64,000 nucleotides of DNA from Planctomycetota bacterium (GCA_016712275.1 JADJRI010000004.1:124001-188000), one strand, 5' to 3'; positions 18,553 to 29,090 are shown, counted from the stretch's first letter. Notes: generated by a model not told the origin, from the letters alone. Translations and numbers: made by a program.

Positions 18553-20422
18553 TCAATCGAAAATTCGACGTTGGTATGCGTCAAAGGCCCGCAGTCTTTG
18601 AATCGTTGCCCGATGCTCGGATTCCGAAAGATCCATCGATTCTTGCTCATGCGGATCCAGAAAAAGGTCATACTTCAACACGCGGTTGTTGTCTGGAAAC
18701 CATATGGTTTTATGTCGGCCGGCGATGACCGCCATGGATACACCCTCAAAGAAACTGCTGACATAGATTGGTTCTTCGGGGCACTTGCGAAAGATACTTC
18801 GCCCCTGAACCAGGTAGTCTTTATCATCAATACTCATCAAGTCTGCAATGGAAGGTGCGATGTCGATCTGACGGGCCGTCTGCACCTCACTATTCTTCAG
18901 CCTGCCGTCGGCGGACCAAAACACGAGCGGCACCGAAATTTCCTCTTCGTACATGGAGTTATTGTGAATGTATGTGCCATGCTCTCCAAATGACTCGCCA
19001 TGGTCACCCACGAGGACCAGGAGCGTATCCTCGAGCAATCCGCCTCCTTTAAGCTCGGCAAAAAGTTTTCCAAGTATCGAGTCCAGATAGGCGATCGATT
19101 TCCAGTAACTTTCGATTGAGTGGTCGTCTTTCGGGTACTTTGAAGGGTATTCGTAAGGGTAGTGCGCGGATAGTGTCATATAGACGGCAGCAAACGGATC
19201 GTTGCAATCAGCGAGCAGACGCCGGGGCCCATTTAAGAGTAATTCGTCCGATTCACCAAAACTTGATGTTGGGTCGGATCGAGTATTGGAACGGCTCAAC
19301 AATTCTTGGGGTCCGATGCACGTTTGGATTCCACATGCGCGAAGCATGCCGATTGTGTTTTCAAAGAGTAGATTTTGCACGCTGAAGCAAAAGGTCCTGG
19401 CGGAGCGTCGTTCTTGAAGCGACCACATCACCGACGGAAAGCGATCCTTCATGGACTCTCTTATTTCAATTCCGGCGAGAGCGTTCCGACCCGTCAAGAT
19501 GGCAAATTCGGCTTTTGAGGAATGGGGAATACTGACGTAACAACGCGCGAGTGTCCCTTCGGTGGCGAGCTTGCCAATTGTTGGCGCTCTTGCATTTATC
19601 GCGGAAGCATCCGGTCCCAGTCCCTTCCAGCGGACGGACTCCATGATCACAATAATGACGTTTCGAAACGGCTTGAGTCTGCCGGAGAATTTCGATGGCA
19701 CGTCACCATATAAGTCAAATGACGGCCGCAGCTTTTGATCACACGCATCGGCCAATTCGCTTACAGCAGAAAGCGTACCCTCATGTCCTTTTGCCTTGGA
19801 CGGGATGAGAAAACCAACCAATATGTTTTTTTCCGCGGAGTAAAGGTAAGGCTGAGCCAATGAGCGCCATTATGATGAATGCCGCCATGGCCATCGCCCC
19901 GCCGCCAAGTGTCAAACGAAGATCGCGCGGTATCCCGGCAATACTTTTTGTCCGATTTGCCTTTCTGCCCAGCACCCATGCAGTTGCGACCCACAAACAC
20001 GCATGAATCGACAAAGCAAAGAACAACCACTTGCGAAAAGTTACACCAAATCCGGCGTTGTATTTAAGGAATGCACTAATTCCCGAGGTCAAGTCGCCGG
20101 CATTGCTCCAGTAATAACCGATTAATGAAAAGTCCAGCGGCTTGAGCCATAGCTGTCGCACACGGGCATCAATGAATAGCACTAGGAGCGTAATGGATGT
20201 AATCAGGAAGCAGGCTGCTACGCGCATCCGCGTGGGGTTTTTCATGGTCCAGAACAACAAACAAAACACAATTGTCGCGAATAGCAAATCTTGTGCGACA
20301 ATGAGGCAAACATCCCACACTCCGAAATCAGCCCACAAGGCAGCATTCAAGTACGCAACCAGCATCAGTTTCGGCACGATGAGCAACAACGAACTCGCAA
20401 TTAGCAAAGGCGTTCGATACAT
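18553..20422 (-). pseudogene. LtaS/MdoB-like phosphotransferase of the alkaline phosphatase superfamily, one frameshift
   Basis: Corrected length is about 622 residues. The first ~200 residues have four to five membrane helices. One extra base near 19846-19850 interrupts the link to the extracytoplasmic domain. That domain has NVIIVIMESVRWKG (first metal site), the nucleophile region IPHSSKAEFAILTGR, and LVLVGDHGESFGEHG with EEISVPLVFWS. In LtaS/OpgB-like enzymes the nucleophile is usually Thr; here the corresponding PHxSK motif reads PHSSK, so Ser may serve. It probably transfers phosphoglycerol or phosphoethanolamine from a phospholipid to the polysaccharide on the outer face of the membrane. 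Confidence 0.75.
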
Positions 20423-20550
20423 GATAGTCTTTCATTGATCGTACGTGCCGATTTCCGATTGAGTGAATTTGACTGCCCGGCTTTTGGTGCATTTCGTATG
20501 CGTGGGCGCTTACAACTCGCTTGTAGATTCTACCACCGGATAACCCGAGT

Positions 20551-22008
20551 TCAGCGCGATTTGTTGACCGTCGACTTCATGTCCTGCAAATCCCATCTAC
20601 CGTCCGAAACGAAATTGCTTTCACTCGGGTAGGCGTGCACATCGAATTGCTTGGGCCTGCTTTGCATGCGGGGCGTTCGCGCGCGAGCGGGACCAACGGC
20701 CACTTGCGCTCTGCGTTCCACAACTGTTACAAGGCCTCCAAGAGCCAACAAGTAAGTAGGGTTCAGCATCGCGTTAAACAGACAATCGATTGCATACAGT
20801 GTTACGAGAACTGCCAGTGCCCCGCCAGGCGCGATGGACGGATGCAGCCAAGCCTTGGCCGAATATCGTCGTGTGAATCCGATGGCGGGAAGCAGGAGCG
20901 CGGCGGTGAAGGAAACGAGTCCGACCAGGCCACTTGTGCCCAGGGCGATCACCCATAGCCCATCGGTCAACGTGATGTCAACACCCTCGTCGTTGAACAC
21001 CCGCGAACGACCCCAGCGTCCCCAACCGAAGTACGGCTTTACCATCGCCTTTTCCACCAGCCGATCTTCGTTTTCGAGTCGGGTTTGGAACGATCCGCCA
21101 CGCCGCTCATAGATCGATCCGGCGATCTCAGCGATGGACTCTCCGCTCCATCCTGCGCCACCCCGCAAGAGCATGTACATGGGGGCTGCGGCAATGAGCA
21201 GCCATACCGCCATTGATGATCGACGATATTTGGTATATGCCAGAGACAGTATTCCGGCGAGCATCAAGCTCGACGCACCCATGTTCTTGCAAAACAACGA
21301 AGTCAGAATGAGTATCGTCACCAACTTTCCCGCAGAATATCCGCGAATTTTCTTCACACTGCCTGTGATCCACAGCCAAAAGCCGCACAACGATGCGACG
21401 GTCATGAACATGCCGAGAGTGAGACCATTTGCCATAAAGACGTAGGGTCGAGAACCCCAGCTTCCGAGTTCTTTATATGCGATGCCCGTTCCCCCGAATC
21501 CATATATCCACTGATTTAGTTGGGGACTCATGCGCATTTCGAACACGCAAAGGGGGACATAGATTAAGCCGCAGGCAAAGAAGAGCACCGCCAGTTCGCG
21601 AAGATCCTCCAGTCCCTTGAGATAGATCCGTCCGATCAGGTACGGAAGCCCCCAAATAATAATGTTCTCCACCACAGCAGAGAGTCCGTCGTAAGGTCCC
21701 AGCCCGTTGGTCATCGAAGATGCAAACGGGCAGGCGCACCAGATGATCATGGAAAGATCGAGCGGAGAGAATCGAAGCGCTGTCAATCGTCCGCTATGGA
21801 AAACCATCGTCGCCAGCAAGACGCTAATCGAAGCTGCTGTCGCCTTGGTGTAATCGGGCAATCCGGGAATGTCATATCCGATAGTGGGCAGGAACATCCA
21901 TGCCAATAGATAAGACAGGCAAACTGCCCGCCTGGCGGGAAAATACGCAAAGAGAAAAAGCGCCACGATTGGCCAACTAAATAGCGCGATCGGGACCATG
22001 ATCGTCAT
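20551..22008 (-). CDS. O-antigen ligase/polymerase-like membrane protein (Wzy/WaaL superfamily)
   Basis: 485 residues, with about ten to twelve predicted membrane helices. A long extracytoplasmic loop lies in the C-terminal half, with SFQTRLENEDRLVEKAMVKPYFGWGRWG. The RxxxE...P..G.G pattern is the Wzy_C/O-antigen ligase family signature. Its N-terminus begins SWPIVALFLFAYFP with no cleavable signal. In this locus it could polymerise lipid-linked repeats or ligate a finished chain to its acceptor. The presence of a Wzm/Wzt ABC exporter favours the ligase reading, the presence of Wzc the polymerase reading. The GT4 gene upstream overlaps its start by ATGA; 128 bases separate it from the LtaS-like gene. 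Confidence 0.8.
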   Translation of the reverse strand: MTIMVPIALFSWPIVALFLFAYFPARRAVCLSYLLAWMFLPTIGYDIPGLPDYTKATAASISVLLATMVFHSGRLTALRFSPLDLSMIIWCACPFASSMTNGLGPYDGLSAVVENIIIWGLPYLIGRIYLKGLEDLRELAVLFFACGLIYVPLCVFEMRMSPQLNQWIYGFGGTGIAYKELGSWGSRPYVFMANGLTLGMFMTVASLCGFWLWITGSVKKIRGYSAGKLVTILILTSLFCKNMGASSLMLAGILSLAYTKYRRSSMAVWLLIAAAPMYMLLRGGAGWSGESIAEIAGSIYERRGGSFQTRLENEDRLVEKAMVKPYFGWGRWGRSRVFNDEGVDITLTDGLWVIALGTSGLVGLVSFTAALLLPAIGFTRRYSAKAWLHPSIAPGGALAVLVTLYAIDCLFNAMLNPTYLLALGGLVTVVERRAQVAVGPARARTPRMQSRPKQFDVHAYPSESNFVSDGRWDLQDMKSTVNKSR

Positions 22009-23435
22009 CGACTGTGGTCCCCCTGTGGCCGGCTTCGCCCCTGGATGCGCATGAGCACGCGGTCATAGTAATCAAGCGTCTTTTGTGCAATGACGTCGGG
22101 ATGATATCGATCTTGGACGTCCAATGCCGCTTGATGTCCAAGCCGTTCGGCAAGTTGTGGGTTTTCAAGCAGCGTCAGAATTTTCTCGCACAGGTCCTGC
22201 GGGTCATCGGGTCTGCAAAGTAAGCCATTACGTTCGTGTTGAATGATCTCTGGAATACCGCCGACGTTGGTCCCGACAACAGGGCAGCCGAGTGCCATGG
22301 CCTCCAACGCCGCCATCGGAAAATTCTCATAACGCGAACACACTACTGTAACACTGGCCGAGCGCCGCAAAGTTCTCAGTCGGTCGGCGGGCTGCATTCC
22401 CAACTGGTTAACACATTCGTTATTGAGCACGTCGCCCAGCCGATTGGAGATATATTCGCCAAGTTGAGTCCGATTGCCCTTGGGATCGACCAATCCGGGG
22501 TCCGGACCGGCAAAGTCGAGTCGGCAATTCGGCCGATGTGGCTTAATTCCGGCCATTGCGTCGATCATAACATCGCCTCCTTTATGTCGGTCAAAACGAC
22601 CCACAAAAAGGACCCGATCCCTGTCACAATGGCGCAAATTCCACTTGTCTTCGTCATCGACCGGACTGACTGGATTGGGAATCACTTCGGCATCATCAAG
22701 TGAAAGGCTGTAAAAGGCTCGAACGTCGTCCAGGACGGATTGCGACGGGGCGGTGACACCATGGGCTGCTGCGATCGCCGCGCCCTCGTCCTTGACGCGC
22801 TTCCAAAACTCTCCATTCTGTTCAACACCCACGGCTACTCCGTTTAGAAACCACGGGCCATGCAGCCGGACCACGATTGGCACGGAACTTCGTGGAACCA
22901 GAATGGCGGGCGTCCCGAATGCCTCTTCGATTTCACAAATCTCTATTTGCTGGTTGTCTGCCAAATGTCGAATTGTATTGAGTAGCGAATCGCCCCTTGA
23001 TCGCGCTGCTGTCCAGCGCGGGAAGATTCGGGAAAGAATTCCGAACGCAATGCGTGGCAATCGGCTGTAACGTTTGTACGAAGGTTGAATCTCGGAGACA
23101 AATGCATCGCTTGCGCCCGTTGCAACATGGAATGCAGCTACTGCGGGCTTTGCTCCGATTCTCTGCATGCCGGAGGCAATCTCAGCCGTATAGGAAATGA
23201 CGCCGTTTGGATAATGCTCGCGCGGCCATCCGTAGGCGATCAGCAGGGGCTTCGGCGCGCCGTTTACAAGAACATGATCGGTTTTCGCGCCCGGCTTGGA
23301 GGTGACATCCTCGTTATCAAGATTCGCTCCTTGCAATTTCAAGCTTCCTCCACGAGACTCAAGACCGTGGCAACAACTGCCTGGGCTGAATCGAAAATCG
23401 GCAAGTCGCATGAAGCCCATGGCTCGAGATTTCAC
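22005..23435 (-). CDS. Glycosyltransferase family 4 with a long N-terminal extension
   Basis: 476 residues if the first ATG after the preceding gene is used. The GT-B domain starts near residue 63 with PLLIAYGWPREHYPNGVISYT. The donor domain shows RVLFVGRFDRHKGGDVMI, RLDFAGPDPG, VNQLGMQ and SRYENFPMAALEAMALGCPVVGTNVGG. The first ~60 residues are low in recognisable structure and may not all be translated; an internal start is possible. The N-terminal acceptor domain has the VVRLHGPWF motif frequent in exopolysaccharide GT4 enzymes. The gene begins 12 bases after the upstream GT2 stop and ends inside the ligase start codon, so it is part of the operon. Confidence 0.85.
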   Translation of the reverse strand: MKSRAMGFMRLADFRFSPGSCCHGLESRGGSLKLQGANLDNEDVTSKPGAKTDHVLVNGAPKPLLIAYGWPREHYPNGVISYTAEIASGMQRIGAKPAVAAFHVATGASDAFVSEIQPSYKRYSRLPRIAFGILSRIFPRWTAARSRGDSLLNTIRHLADNQQIEICEIEEAFGTPAILVPRSSVPIVVRLHGPWFLNGVAVGVEQNGEFWKRVKDEGAAIAAAHGVTAPSQSVLDDVRAFYSLSLDDAEVIPNPVSPVDDEDKWNLRHCDRDRVLFVGRFDRHKGGDVMIDAMAGIKPHRPNCRLDFAGPDPGLVDPKGNRTQLGEYISNRLGDVLNNECVNQLGMQPADRLRTLRRSASVTVVCSRYENFPMAALEAMALGCPVVGTNVGGIPEIIQHERNGLLCRPDDPQDLCEKILTLLENPQLAERLGHQAALDVQDRYHPDVIAQKTLDYYDRVLMRIQGRSRPQGDHSR

Positions 23436-23447
23436 GAATTCGCCCCG

Positions 23448-24351
23448 TCAATACCCTCGAATCGTGCATGCAAAAAGTCGCCAGGTCGCAGGAGAAAAGG
23501 GGGTTCGCCAAATTGCGGCAAGGGCATGCTTTCTGGCTGTTTTGGTTTTGCCCGCCGCCAGTGCCCACCAAGCCCACTTGCGGCATGTATCGCTGATCGA
23601 CAGAAAATGATCGTCACTCCTGGCGGGATCGGGTGGCGTCGCAGTCAGATGTCGTCGCTGATATGCCTGTTCTAGTGCAGCGGTGATTGCAACTTCCTGT
23701 TGCTTCTTGAAGACGAATCCCACTTTCGAAAAGTGTTCTCGATACATCAGCAGAGGTTCGCGAATATTGGCCAGCTTGCCAATTTCCGACAATCTCAGAA
23801 ACAGATCCAAATCCTCAACATGCGGAAATTCGCTTCGATAACCTCCAACGCTCTGCACGGCGTCCGCGCGAAACATGACGCTCGGGTGATATACCAATTG
23901 CCCTTGGCGCGCGAGAAGTCCTGTTTCAATTTCTTCATGTGAAAATGCGTCGCCCATCTCTCGCAGGATGTCGCCATCGGGGTCTACAATCAGGACGCGC
24001 GAACCAACAAGGACATGTTCCGGATGAAGGCGAAGGAACGTTTCTTGTTGCGCGAATCTGTTCGGTAAGGAAATGTCGTCGGAGTCCATTCGTGCAATGA
24101 ACGTACCACGGCTGATGGCAAGACCATCATTCAGGGCTCCTACGATTCCCGTGTTGGGTCTGCTGATGAGCCGAATACGCCGATCGCGGCTCTGCATAGC
24201 CTTGGATTATTTCGAGCGATTTGTCCGTGGAACCATCGTTGACGATGACAAACTCAAAATCGGAATAGGTTTGTGCGAGGACGCTCTCTATCGCCGCGGC
24301 CACATACCGTTCGCAATTGTAAACGGGCATCAAAACGCTAACGGCAGTCAT
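23448..24351 (-). pseudogene. Glycosyltransferase family 2, one frameshift
   Basis: Corrected length is 300 residues. The N-terminus VSVLMPVYNCERYV, then FEFVIVNDGSTDKS, is textbook GT2. After an extra base near 24188 the protein continues with RRIRLISRPNTGIVGALNDGL, FIARMDSDDISLPNRF (the DxD metal motif), then QLVYHPSVMFRADAV and the ED base motif in EFPHVEDLDLFLRL. Removing one C gives YAERDRRIRLI, which is the usual sequence here. It resembles family members that add hexoses or rhamnose to lipid-linked intermediates. The 114-base gap before the upstream GT2 holds no gene. Confidence 0.75.
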
Positions 24352-24465
24352 GATTCCGCCTTCATTTCCATACGCTTCGAATGATGAGCAAGGTCTTGCC
24401 TAGAACGATGGTCCTTGACAATTCGCGAATGCGATCCAAGGGCCGCATCTGGATTTTTGATTGCT

Positions 24466-25395
24466 CTAAGGATTATTTGCCCTTGCGTTGCCCGGCAATC
24501 TCCCGCGTACTCGGTGCCACCATGCCCGTGCTAAACACTTGAGCAGGTGACTGGCTTCGCGCCAATTGTAGGGAATCCGTTCGCGAAGCAGTACGGCGCG
24601 ACAATGAATCGCTTCGGACCAGGGCAACTTAACTGCCCGAATCGCTCGCAGCGCATCGACCGACACCTGCCACTCTATTGAATTCGGCATTTTAGTATTT
24701 CGGGGGTCCATGTAGGCGGCCGCATACTCTTCGGTCCAGGGAGGATGCCAACGGCGGTAGAACAGGTTTTCCGGTATTTCCCGGAATTGGCCCCGTAGTG
24801 CCAATTCATAAATCAAGACGAGATCAGCTCGCGAATACCCGGCCAACGGCCGGCAGGATCGCAGCACGGAGGTCCGAACCAAGCCAAAAATCACATTGCA
24901 CCAAACAGCGTTGCGAAAGGCAACTTTCAATCGCCTAGCCGGTTGAGCCTCGCGAAGGTCCATGCTTGGAATAAGCATGTTCGTTTGCTTTTCCTGTTCG
25001 TCGATGATGACGCCCCGTGTCAGTGCCAATACGACTGAAGTTGGCGCGAGGTCCAATTCAGCGACACAACATTCAAGATTTCGCGGCGCTCGAAAGTCGT
25101 CGGCGTGAGCCCATGTAAAGTATTCCGCACGCGCCATGTCGACCACTTGAGCGTGATTCCATGCCGCGCCCTTGTTAACCGCATGCGCCACAAATCGTAT
25201 GCGGGAGTCTCGAGCTGCGTACTCGCGGCAAATCTCAGGTGTGGAATCGGTTGATGCATTGTCAGAAATGATGAGTTCAAAGTCCGAAAAAGTCTGCCCC
25301 AGGATGGAATCAATTGCCTGGCGCAGGAATCGCTCGCCATTGTAGACAGGCATGCCGACACTGATTTTTGGAATCGCGTGTGCGCTTTCAGACAT
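24466..25395 (-). CDS. Glycosyltransferase family 2
   Basis: 309 residues, intact. The start MSESAHAIPKISVGMPVYNGERFL is followed by DSILGQTFSDFELIISDNASTD, RIRFVAHAVNKGAAWNH and the metal motif in YFTWAHADDFRAP, where DD replaces DxD. The C-terminal region is basic, without membrane helices. The N-terminal 100 residues are similar in motif order to the next GT2 downstream (23448-24351), suggesting the two diverged from a common gene. It should act on the cytoplasmic face with a nucleotide-sugar donor that cannot be identified from sequence. Confidence 0.87.
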   Translation of the reverse strand: MSESAHAIPKISVGMPVYNGERFLRQAIDSILGQTFSDFELIISDNASTDSTPEICREYAARDSRIRFVAHAVNKGAAWNHAQVVDMARAEYFTWAHADDFRAPRNLECCVAELDLAPTSVVLALTRGVIIDEQEKQTNMLIPSMDLREAQPARRLKVAFRNAVWCNVIFGLVRTSVLRSCRPLAGYSRADLVLIYELALRGQFREIPENLFYRRWHPPWTEEYAAAYMDPRNTKMPNSIEWQVSVDALRAIRAVKLPWSEAIHCRAVLLRERIPYNWREASHLLKCLARAWWHRVRGRLPGNARANNP

Positions 25396-25435
25396 GCTGC
25401 AATCCTCTTACATGTTCCAAAAGAAAAGGTATCGA

Positions 25436-26947
25436 CTAACCCGCAGTTCGATCACATTCAAAATGCACCCGGTTCTTCGGCAGGCCTCCATCGGCAGATT
25501 TGTCTAATTCGCCGCTGATTCTAGATGTCGATTTGCCGGCGAATGGTCTGAGAATATGGTCATATTGGTCGGACAGTTGGATGCGTCGCTCGGCCACCCG
25601 CTCAGTCAATTCTGTCTGAATTGCATCGCGATCGGACTCCATTGCGCGAAATCGATCCGCGAGATCTTCGACTTCGAAACGAACATAATCAACGCAAAAT
25701 GCCCCTTGTCCCATCGAATTCATCAAGTCGACAGTTTTTTGATTGTAGGCTATTCCAACAACCGGTTTGTTGAGCAACCAGGGCAGGATCACACCATGAA
25801 ACCGAGTTGCGACGACAAAATCACATGCCGAAACTCGGCTTGTCAACGCGGAAAGCCCCTCGGTCGGTCGATCGAACAACTGGTTTTCATAATCGATGTT
25901 GTGTTCACGTCGCAGCAAATCACGGACATCCGCAAATGCCTGGGGATCGAACCGAATATCCGAGTGCACAGCGACAATTCCATAATTGTTACGCAGCAGC
26001 CAGGCGGCAAATCCCGCCATTTTTCGTATATAAGCCGCGAATCCTCGCGGATCACTTTGCGGCATGTACCGAGGGTCCAGCCAAGCCATGACTCCCAAAC
26101 CTACAATGGCGCGACACTGCTCGGCGAATGGAGGACGCCAGGGGCGAATGAGCGGACCAACATCGAGGCCAAACCCCATGTCCGGATGAACGGGGTGTTC
26201 ACCTTTGACACCCAAGCTGGCGATTAGTTTGGCCGAGCTTTGATCTCGAAAGGAACGATAAGAGGTTTTCTGAAGTCCCCGCTTCAAGAAAGCGCGACTG
26301 AGCCAGCGATCGATCGGACCGGCGCCGGCGGATAAACAAATGAATTGCGTTCCGGTTAGACTTGCTAACGTGGCCCACTTGTAGAAAGTGTAAGGCTGCG
26401 CCCATGCGCCACCCCAATTGTCGATCAGCGGGCCCGATCCGGCCACAATTAATACATCGGTACCCTTCAAATCCCGGTAACTGTGTCGGATTGAAGCGAT
26501 CTCGCGGAAGATGGAGGCCCAGTGTTCGCGTTTTCGGCGCAAACCCTTGACCATTGTTACCAACAGAGGAAATCGTTTGAAATACTCCCGAATCCGAGAC
26601 GTGCCATATGTTTGAGCATTCTTAAGTCGACCTTTTTCAACCGCTTCAGGATCCCATGGTTTTTCCGGGTGTCCCCCGATCGCTGAAGCGTTGATCGGAA
26701 GTGCACGAATTCCGTGGCGTTGCAACGTGTCTTCCGGATTCTGGCAGACGCCGAAGATGTCGGCACTTGGAATTCGGGCTCGAATATTCGCAATCAGCGT
26801 GGTCACGACCAATTCATCGCCTTGGTTGGCACCGCCAAAGGTTCCCCAAATTCCGATCTTGGGTGATCGAATTGGGATCGATGCGCTTCCTGGACTCGCA
26901 GCGCCTGGATTCAGGAGTGGTTGCTTACTTGCTGACATGCGGGTCAA
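25436..26947 (-). CDS. Polysaccharide pyruvyl transferase family protein (CsaB-like)
   Basis: 503 residues. A GT-B-like fold begins with KIGIWGTFGGANQGDELVV, the family's N-terminal glycine-rich loop. It is followed by DVLIVAGSGPLIDNWGG, FICLSAGAGPID, the SYRSFRDQSSAKLI motif, and the C-terminal FVVATRFHGVILPWLLNKPVVGIAYNQK, which carries the conserved Arg-Phe-His. These enzymes add a pyruvate ketal from phosphoenolpyruvate to a sugar of a surface polymer. The protein is longer than usual (about 350-400) because of an N-terminal lead and a loop around residue 110-150. MSASK at 26938 is an alternative start. Pyruvylation would make the polymer acidic. Confidence 0.85.
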   Translation of the reverse strand: MTRMSASKQPLLNPGAASPGSASIPIRSPKIGIWGTFGGANQGDELVVTTLIANIRARIPSADIFGVCQNPEDTLQRHGIRALPINASAIGGHPEKPWDPEAVEKGRLKNAQTYGTSRIREYFKRFPLLVTMVKGLRRKREHWASIFREIASIRHSYRDLKGTDVLIVAGSGPLIDNWGGAWAQPYTFYKWATLASLTGTQFICLSAGAGPIDRWLSRAFLKRGLQKTSYRSFRDQSSAKLIASLGVKGEHPVHPDMGFGLDVGPLIRPWRPPFAEQCRAIVGLGVMAWLDPRYMPQSDPRGFAAYIRKMAGFAAWLLRNNYGIVAVHSDIRFDPQAFADVRDLLRREHNIDYENQLFDRPTEGLSALTSRVSACDFVVATRFHGVILPWLLNKPVVGIAYNQKTVDLMNSMGQGAFCVDYVRFEVEDLADRFRAMESDRDAIQTELTERVAERRIQLSDQYDHILRPFAGKSTSRISGELDKSADGGLPKNRVHFECDRTAG

Positions 26948-27029
26948 CTTCTTTTTCCTTAATTGGGCTGAAAACGCATTTGGGCAGTGACCTTTGCCTG
27001 CACATCACGCTGATGGCCGGACACTTTTG

Positions 27030-28418
27030 TCAAATCGTCAGAATTTCCGGTGTGACCCCCATTTGTGCGAGCCGTTCGCGGATTTCAACTTGATATACGG
27101 GGTTCATCACTATCACGACATCCGGAGGTGCGCCAATTAACTCCTCCGGCGCTGAAATTGGGCAGCCAAGACCCGGAAGGAATCGCCCATGTCGGCGCGG
27201 GTTGACGTCGATAACCCGATCGATCACATCTGCCATGCCAACAGTGCTGAGAAACCCGACGCACTTGGAACCGGAACCCCAAATGGCGATGCGTCGTCCT
27301 TGCCGGTGTGCATCGAGAAGGAGATTTCGCCAATATGCGACGCGTTGACTTACGGCGTTCCCAAAGGCTGCCACCTCGAGCGTCATCTCCTCAAAATCAG
27401 ATTCCTGAGGCAGCACCGCTGATGTCGGTTGGCGAGTCGGTCGCGCAAAGAGGAGCAAATACTGTTCACCAAATCTACGAGCAAGGTTGATGACGTCGAA
27501 TCCCCTCGAACGGAACAATCGGGCGAAAGATCCCGATGTGAAGTAGGAACAATGGTCATAGTAAATATCCCAAAACGCCCGTTCCCGCATGACACGCATG
27601 GTGTCCGGAACCTCGAAGTAAACAAGCGTGTCGGGCCGATCGCCAATCGTGCTTCGAACCAGGGTCAAAAAATCGCTGACCGGCCTTATGTGTTCGAGCG
27701 TATGACGGCAACTCAGCAGGTCGCACGGCTCCTTGGCGTGATCGGGACCGAAGTAATCGGCCACAAACCGAACCATGCGACTGTTGTTTGTATTCTCATT
27801 GGTTCCTGAGAGCGGATCGATGCCCAAGCCGCGATTATCACCCGCTTTGCAAAGCTCGTGTAAGAAATCACCCTTGCCGCAACCTATTTCCACAACGTCC
27901 TTGTCGCGAATTCCGTAACGCTCCACTAACTGGCGGGTCACGTCGATCTGAAAATTGCGGAAGAAGGGTGAGAACGTTTGCTGGTCTTCGTAGAGGCCGC
28001 CCTTGCAGACGATTCCTTCCTCGAACAAGACATTGGTGATGAATCCGCAGGCGCGGCAGTATCCAAGAGCCAGATCGCGACACGGATGATCGAGTGCTTC
28101 CTGACGGCTACCCATCGTGACGCATACCTGTACCGGAATCCGCCGAGCTTCGTAAAACACCTCGAGCCCATCGCCAAGGCAGCTTGGACAATTAAGTTGA
28201 CGGCCAGCAACGATCGATGATTCGGACAGGCCCGCAAGGGAACCGCAAGTGTTCAACTTGCCGTCCGATGCCGTGATGTCGGCAGGCGCATCACCGCACC
28301 CAAGCGCTTCCGGTTTCGATACAGAATTGCCTTGATTGAACTTCATGGGTGTGTGGAATCTCACATGGTTCGTCGTCTCAGAGTTCACCGTCGGCACGAT
28401 ACCTGTTCGGGCCCGCAT
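27030..28418 (-). CDS. Class I SAM methyltransferase, sugar C-methyltransferase type
   Basis: 462 residues. An N-terminal zinc-binding region has CPSC and CRAC pairs. The SAM-binding Rossmann domain follows: DKDVVEIGCGKGDFLHEL, LGIDPLSG, then CRHTLEHI and YFEVPDTMRVM with YYDHCSYF. The C-terminal accessory Rossmann domain has RIAIWGSGSKCVGFL and DVVIVMNPVY. This three-part layout matches NDP-hexose C-methyltransferases (TylCIII/EvaC-type), although sequence spacing differs from the second copy at 31953-33245. The first ~60 residues are weakly conserved and the real start may be later. The PIG-L gene stops 12 bases upstream, so it is the last gene of a six-gene sugar module. Confidence 0.8.
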   Translation of the reverse strand: MRARTGIVPTVNSETTNHVRFHTPMKFNQGNSVSKPEALGCGDAPADITASDGKLNTCGSLAGLSESSIVAGRQLNCPSCLGDGLEVFYEARRIPVQVCVTMGSRQEALDHPCRDLALGYCRACGFITNVLFEEGIVCKGGLYEDQQTFSPFFRNFQIDVTRQLVERYGIRDKDVVEIGCGKGDFLHELCKAGDNRGLGIDPLSGTNENTNNSRMVRFVADYFGPDHAKEPCDLLSCRHTLEHIRPVSDFLTLVRSTIGDRPDTLVYFEVPDTMRVMRERAFWDIYYDHCSYFTSGSFARLFRSRGFDVINLARRFGEQYLLLFARPTRQPTSAVLPQESDFEEMTLEVAAFGNAVSQRVAYWRNLLLDAHRQGRRIAIWGSGSKCVGFLSTVGMADVIDRVIDVNPRRHGRFLPGLGCPISAPEELIGAPPDVVIVMNPVYQVEIRERLAQMGVTPEILTI

Positions 28419-28430
28419 GATTGCCGGTGA

Positions 28431-29087
28431 CTATATGATGCATTTGCGACAGTAATACGCCTCGGCAAATCCACTCGGTGAATTACATTCGAGTCCCCGG
28501 ATTCGCATGAGTCCGCGAAACGTCTCGGGTGTGAACCATTGACGTGATCGCTGTGATCCAAAATGTGTCATCAAGCGTTCGATTTTGGCCTCGACAAGCG
28601 ATTCATCCACGGGGACGAAAAAGTTGGGCGATCCGAGGCCCCCATCGTATTTCGGTATTTCGTATTCCAGAATCATGTGATTTCGATAGGTATTCCACGT
28701 CAGGTCCGCAACGATCTTGTGATCCTGATGCAGGTCTCCCTTGTAATGGGTCAATACGATATCGGGCTGCAATCGTCTCTTGAATTCTTCGAAGTCGTTC
28801 TTGAGTTCTTCACCGTGAAAGGGAAAATAGGCGTCGCGGAAGCTCTTCACTTCGATCGACGCGGCATGGGACCCCAGAAATGCACGAGCGCTGGATCTCG
28901 CCTCCTCGGCACGTTCCTCGCTGCCGCTGGCGCTCAAAACGATCCAGTGACACTGCGCGGCGGGATGTTCGTGCAACAACCTGAGCACCGTTGCGCCGCA
29001 TCCGATCTCGATATCATCACTGTGTGCCCCGATGCACAGGATAGTCAGTGGCGCATCGTCCCGTTTAGACAGTTTCAGCCTGTGCAT
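28431..29087 (-). CDS. PIG-L family deacetylase
   Basis: 218 residues. The zinc-binding motif reads IGAHSDDIEIG (usual AHPDDE; proline replaced by serine and the last Glu shifted). The second site is GDLHQDHKIVAD, the HxDH motif of the LmbE/PIG-L fold. These are metal-dependent N-deacetylases of GlcNAc-containing substrates, for example GlcNAc-PI or GlcNAc-malate. The gene lies 3 bases after the stop of the intact CDP-glucose synthase gene and 12 bases before the methyltransferase start. That suggests it deacetylates an acylamino-sugar intermediate of a CDP-sugar route. The C-terminus has CRKC, possibly a small metal site. Confidence 0.85.
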   Translation of the reverse strand: MHRLKLSKRDDAPLTILCIGAHSDDIEIGCGATVLRLLHEHPAAQCHWIVLSASGSEERAEEARSSARAFLGSHAASIEVKSFRDAYFPFHGEELKNDFEEFKRRLQPDIVLTHYKGDLHQDHKIVADLTWNTYRNHMILEYEIPKYDGGLGSPNFFVPVDESLVEAKIERLMTHFGSQRSRQWFTPETFRGLMRIRGLECNSPSGFAEAYYCRKCII

Positions 29088-29090
29088 GAT

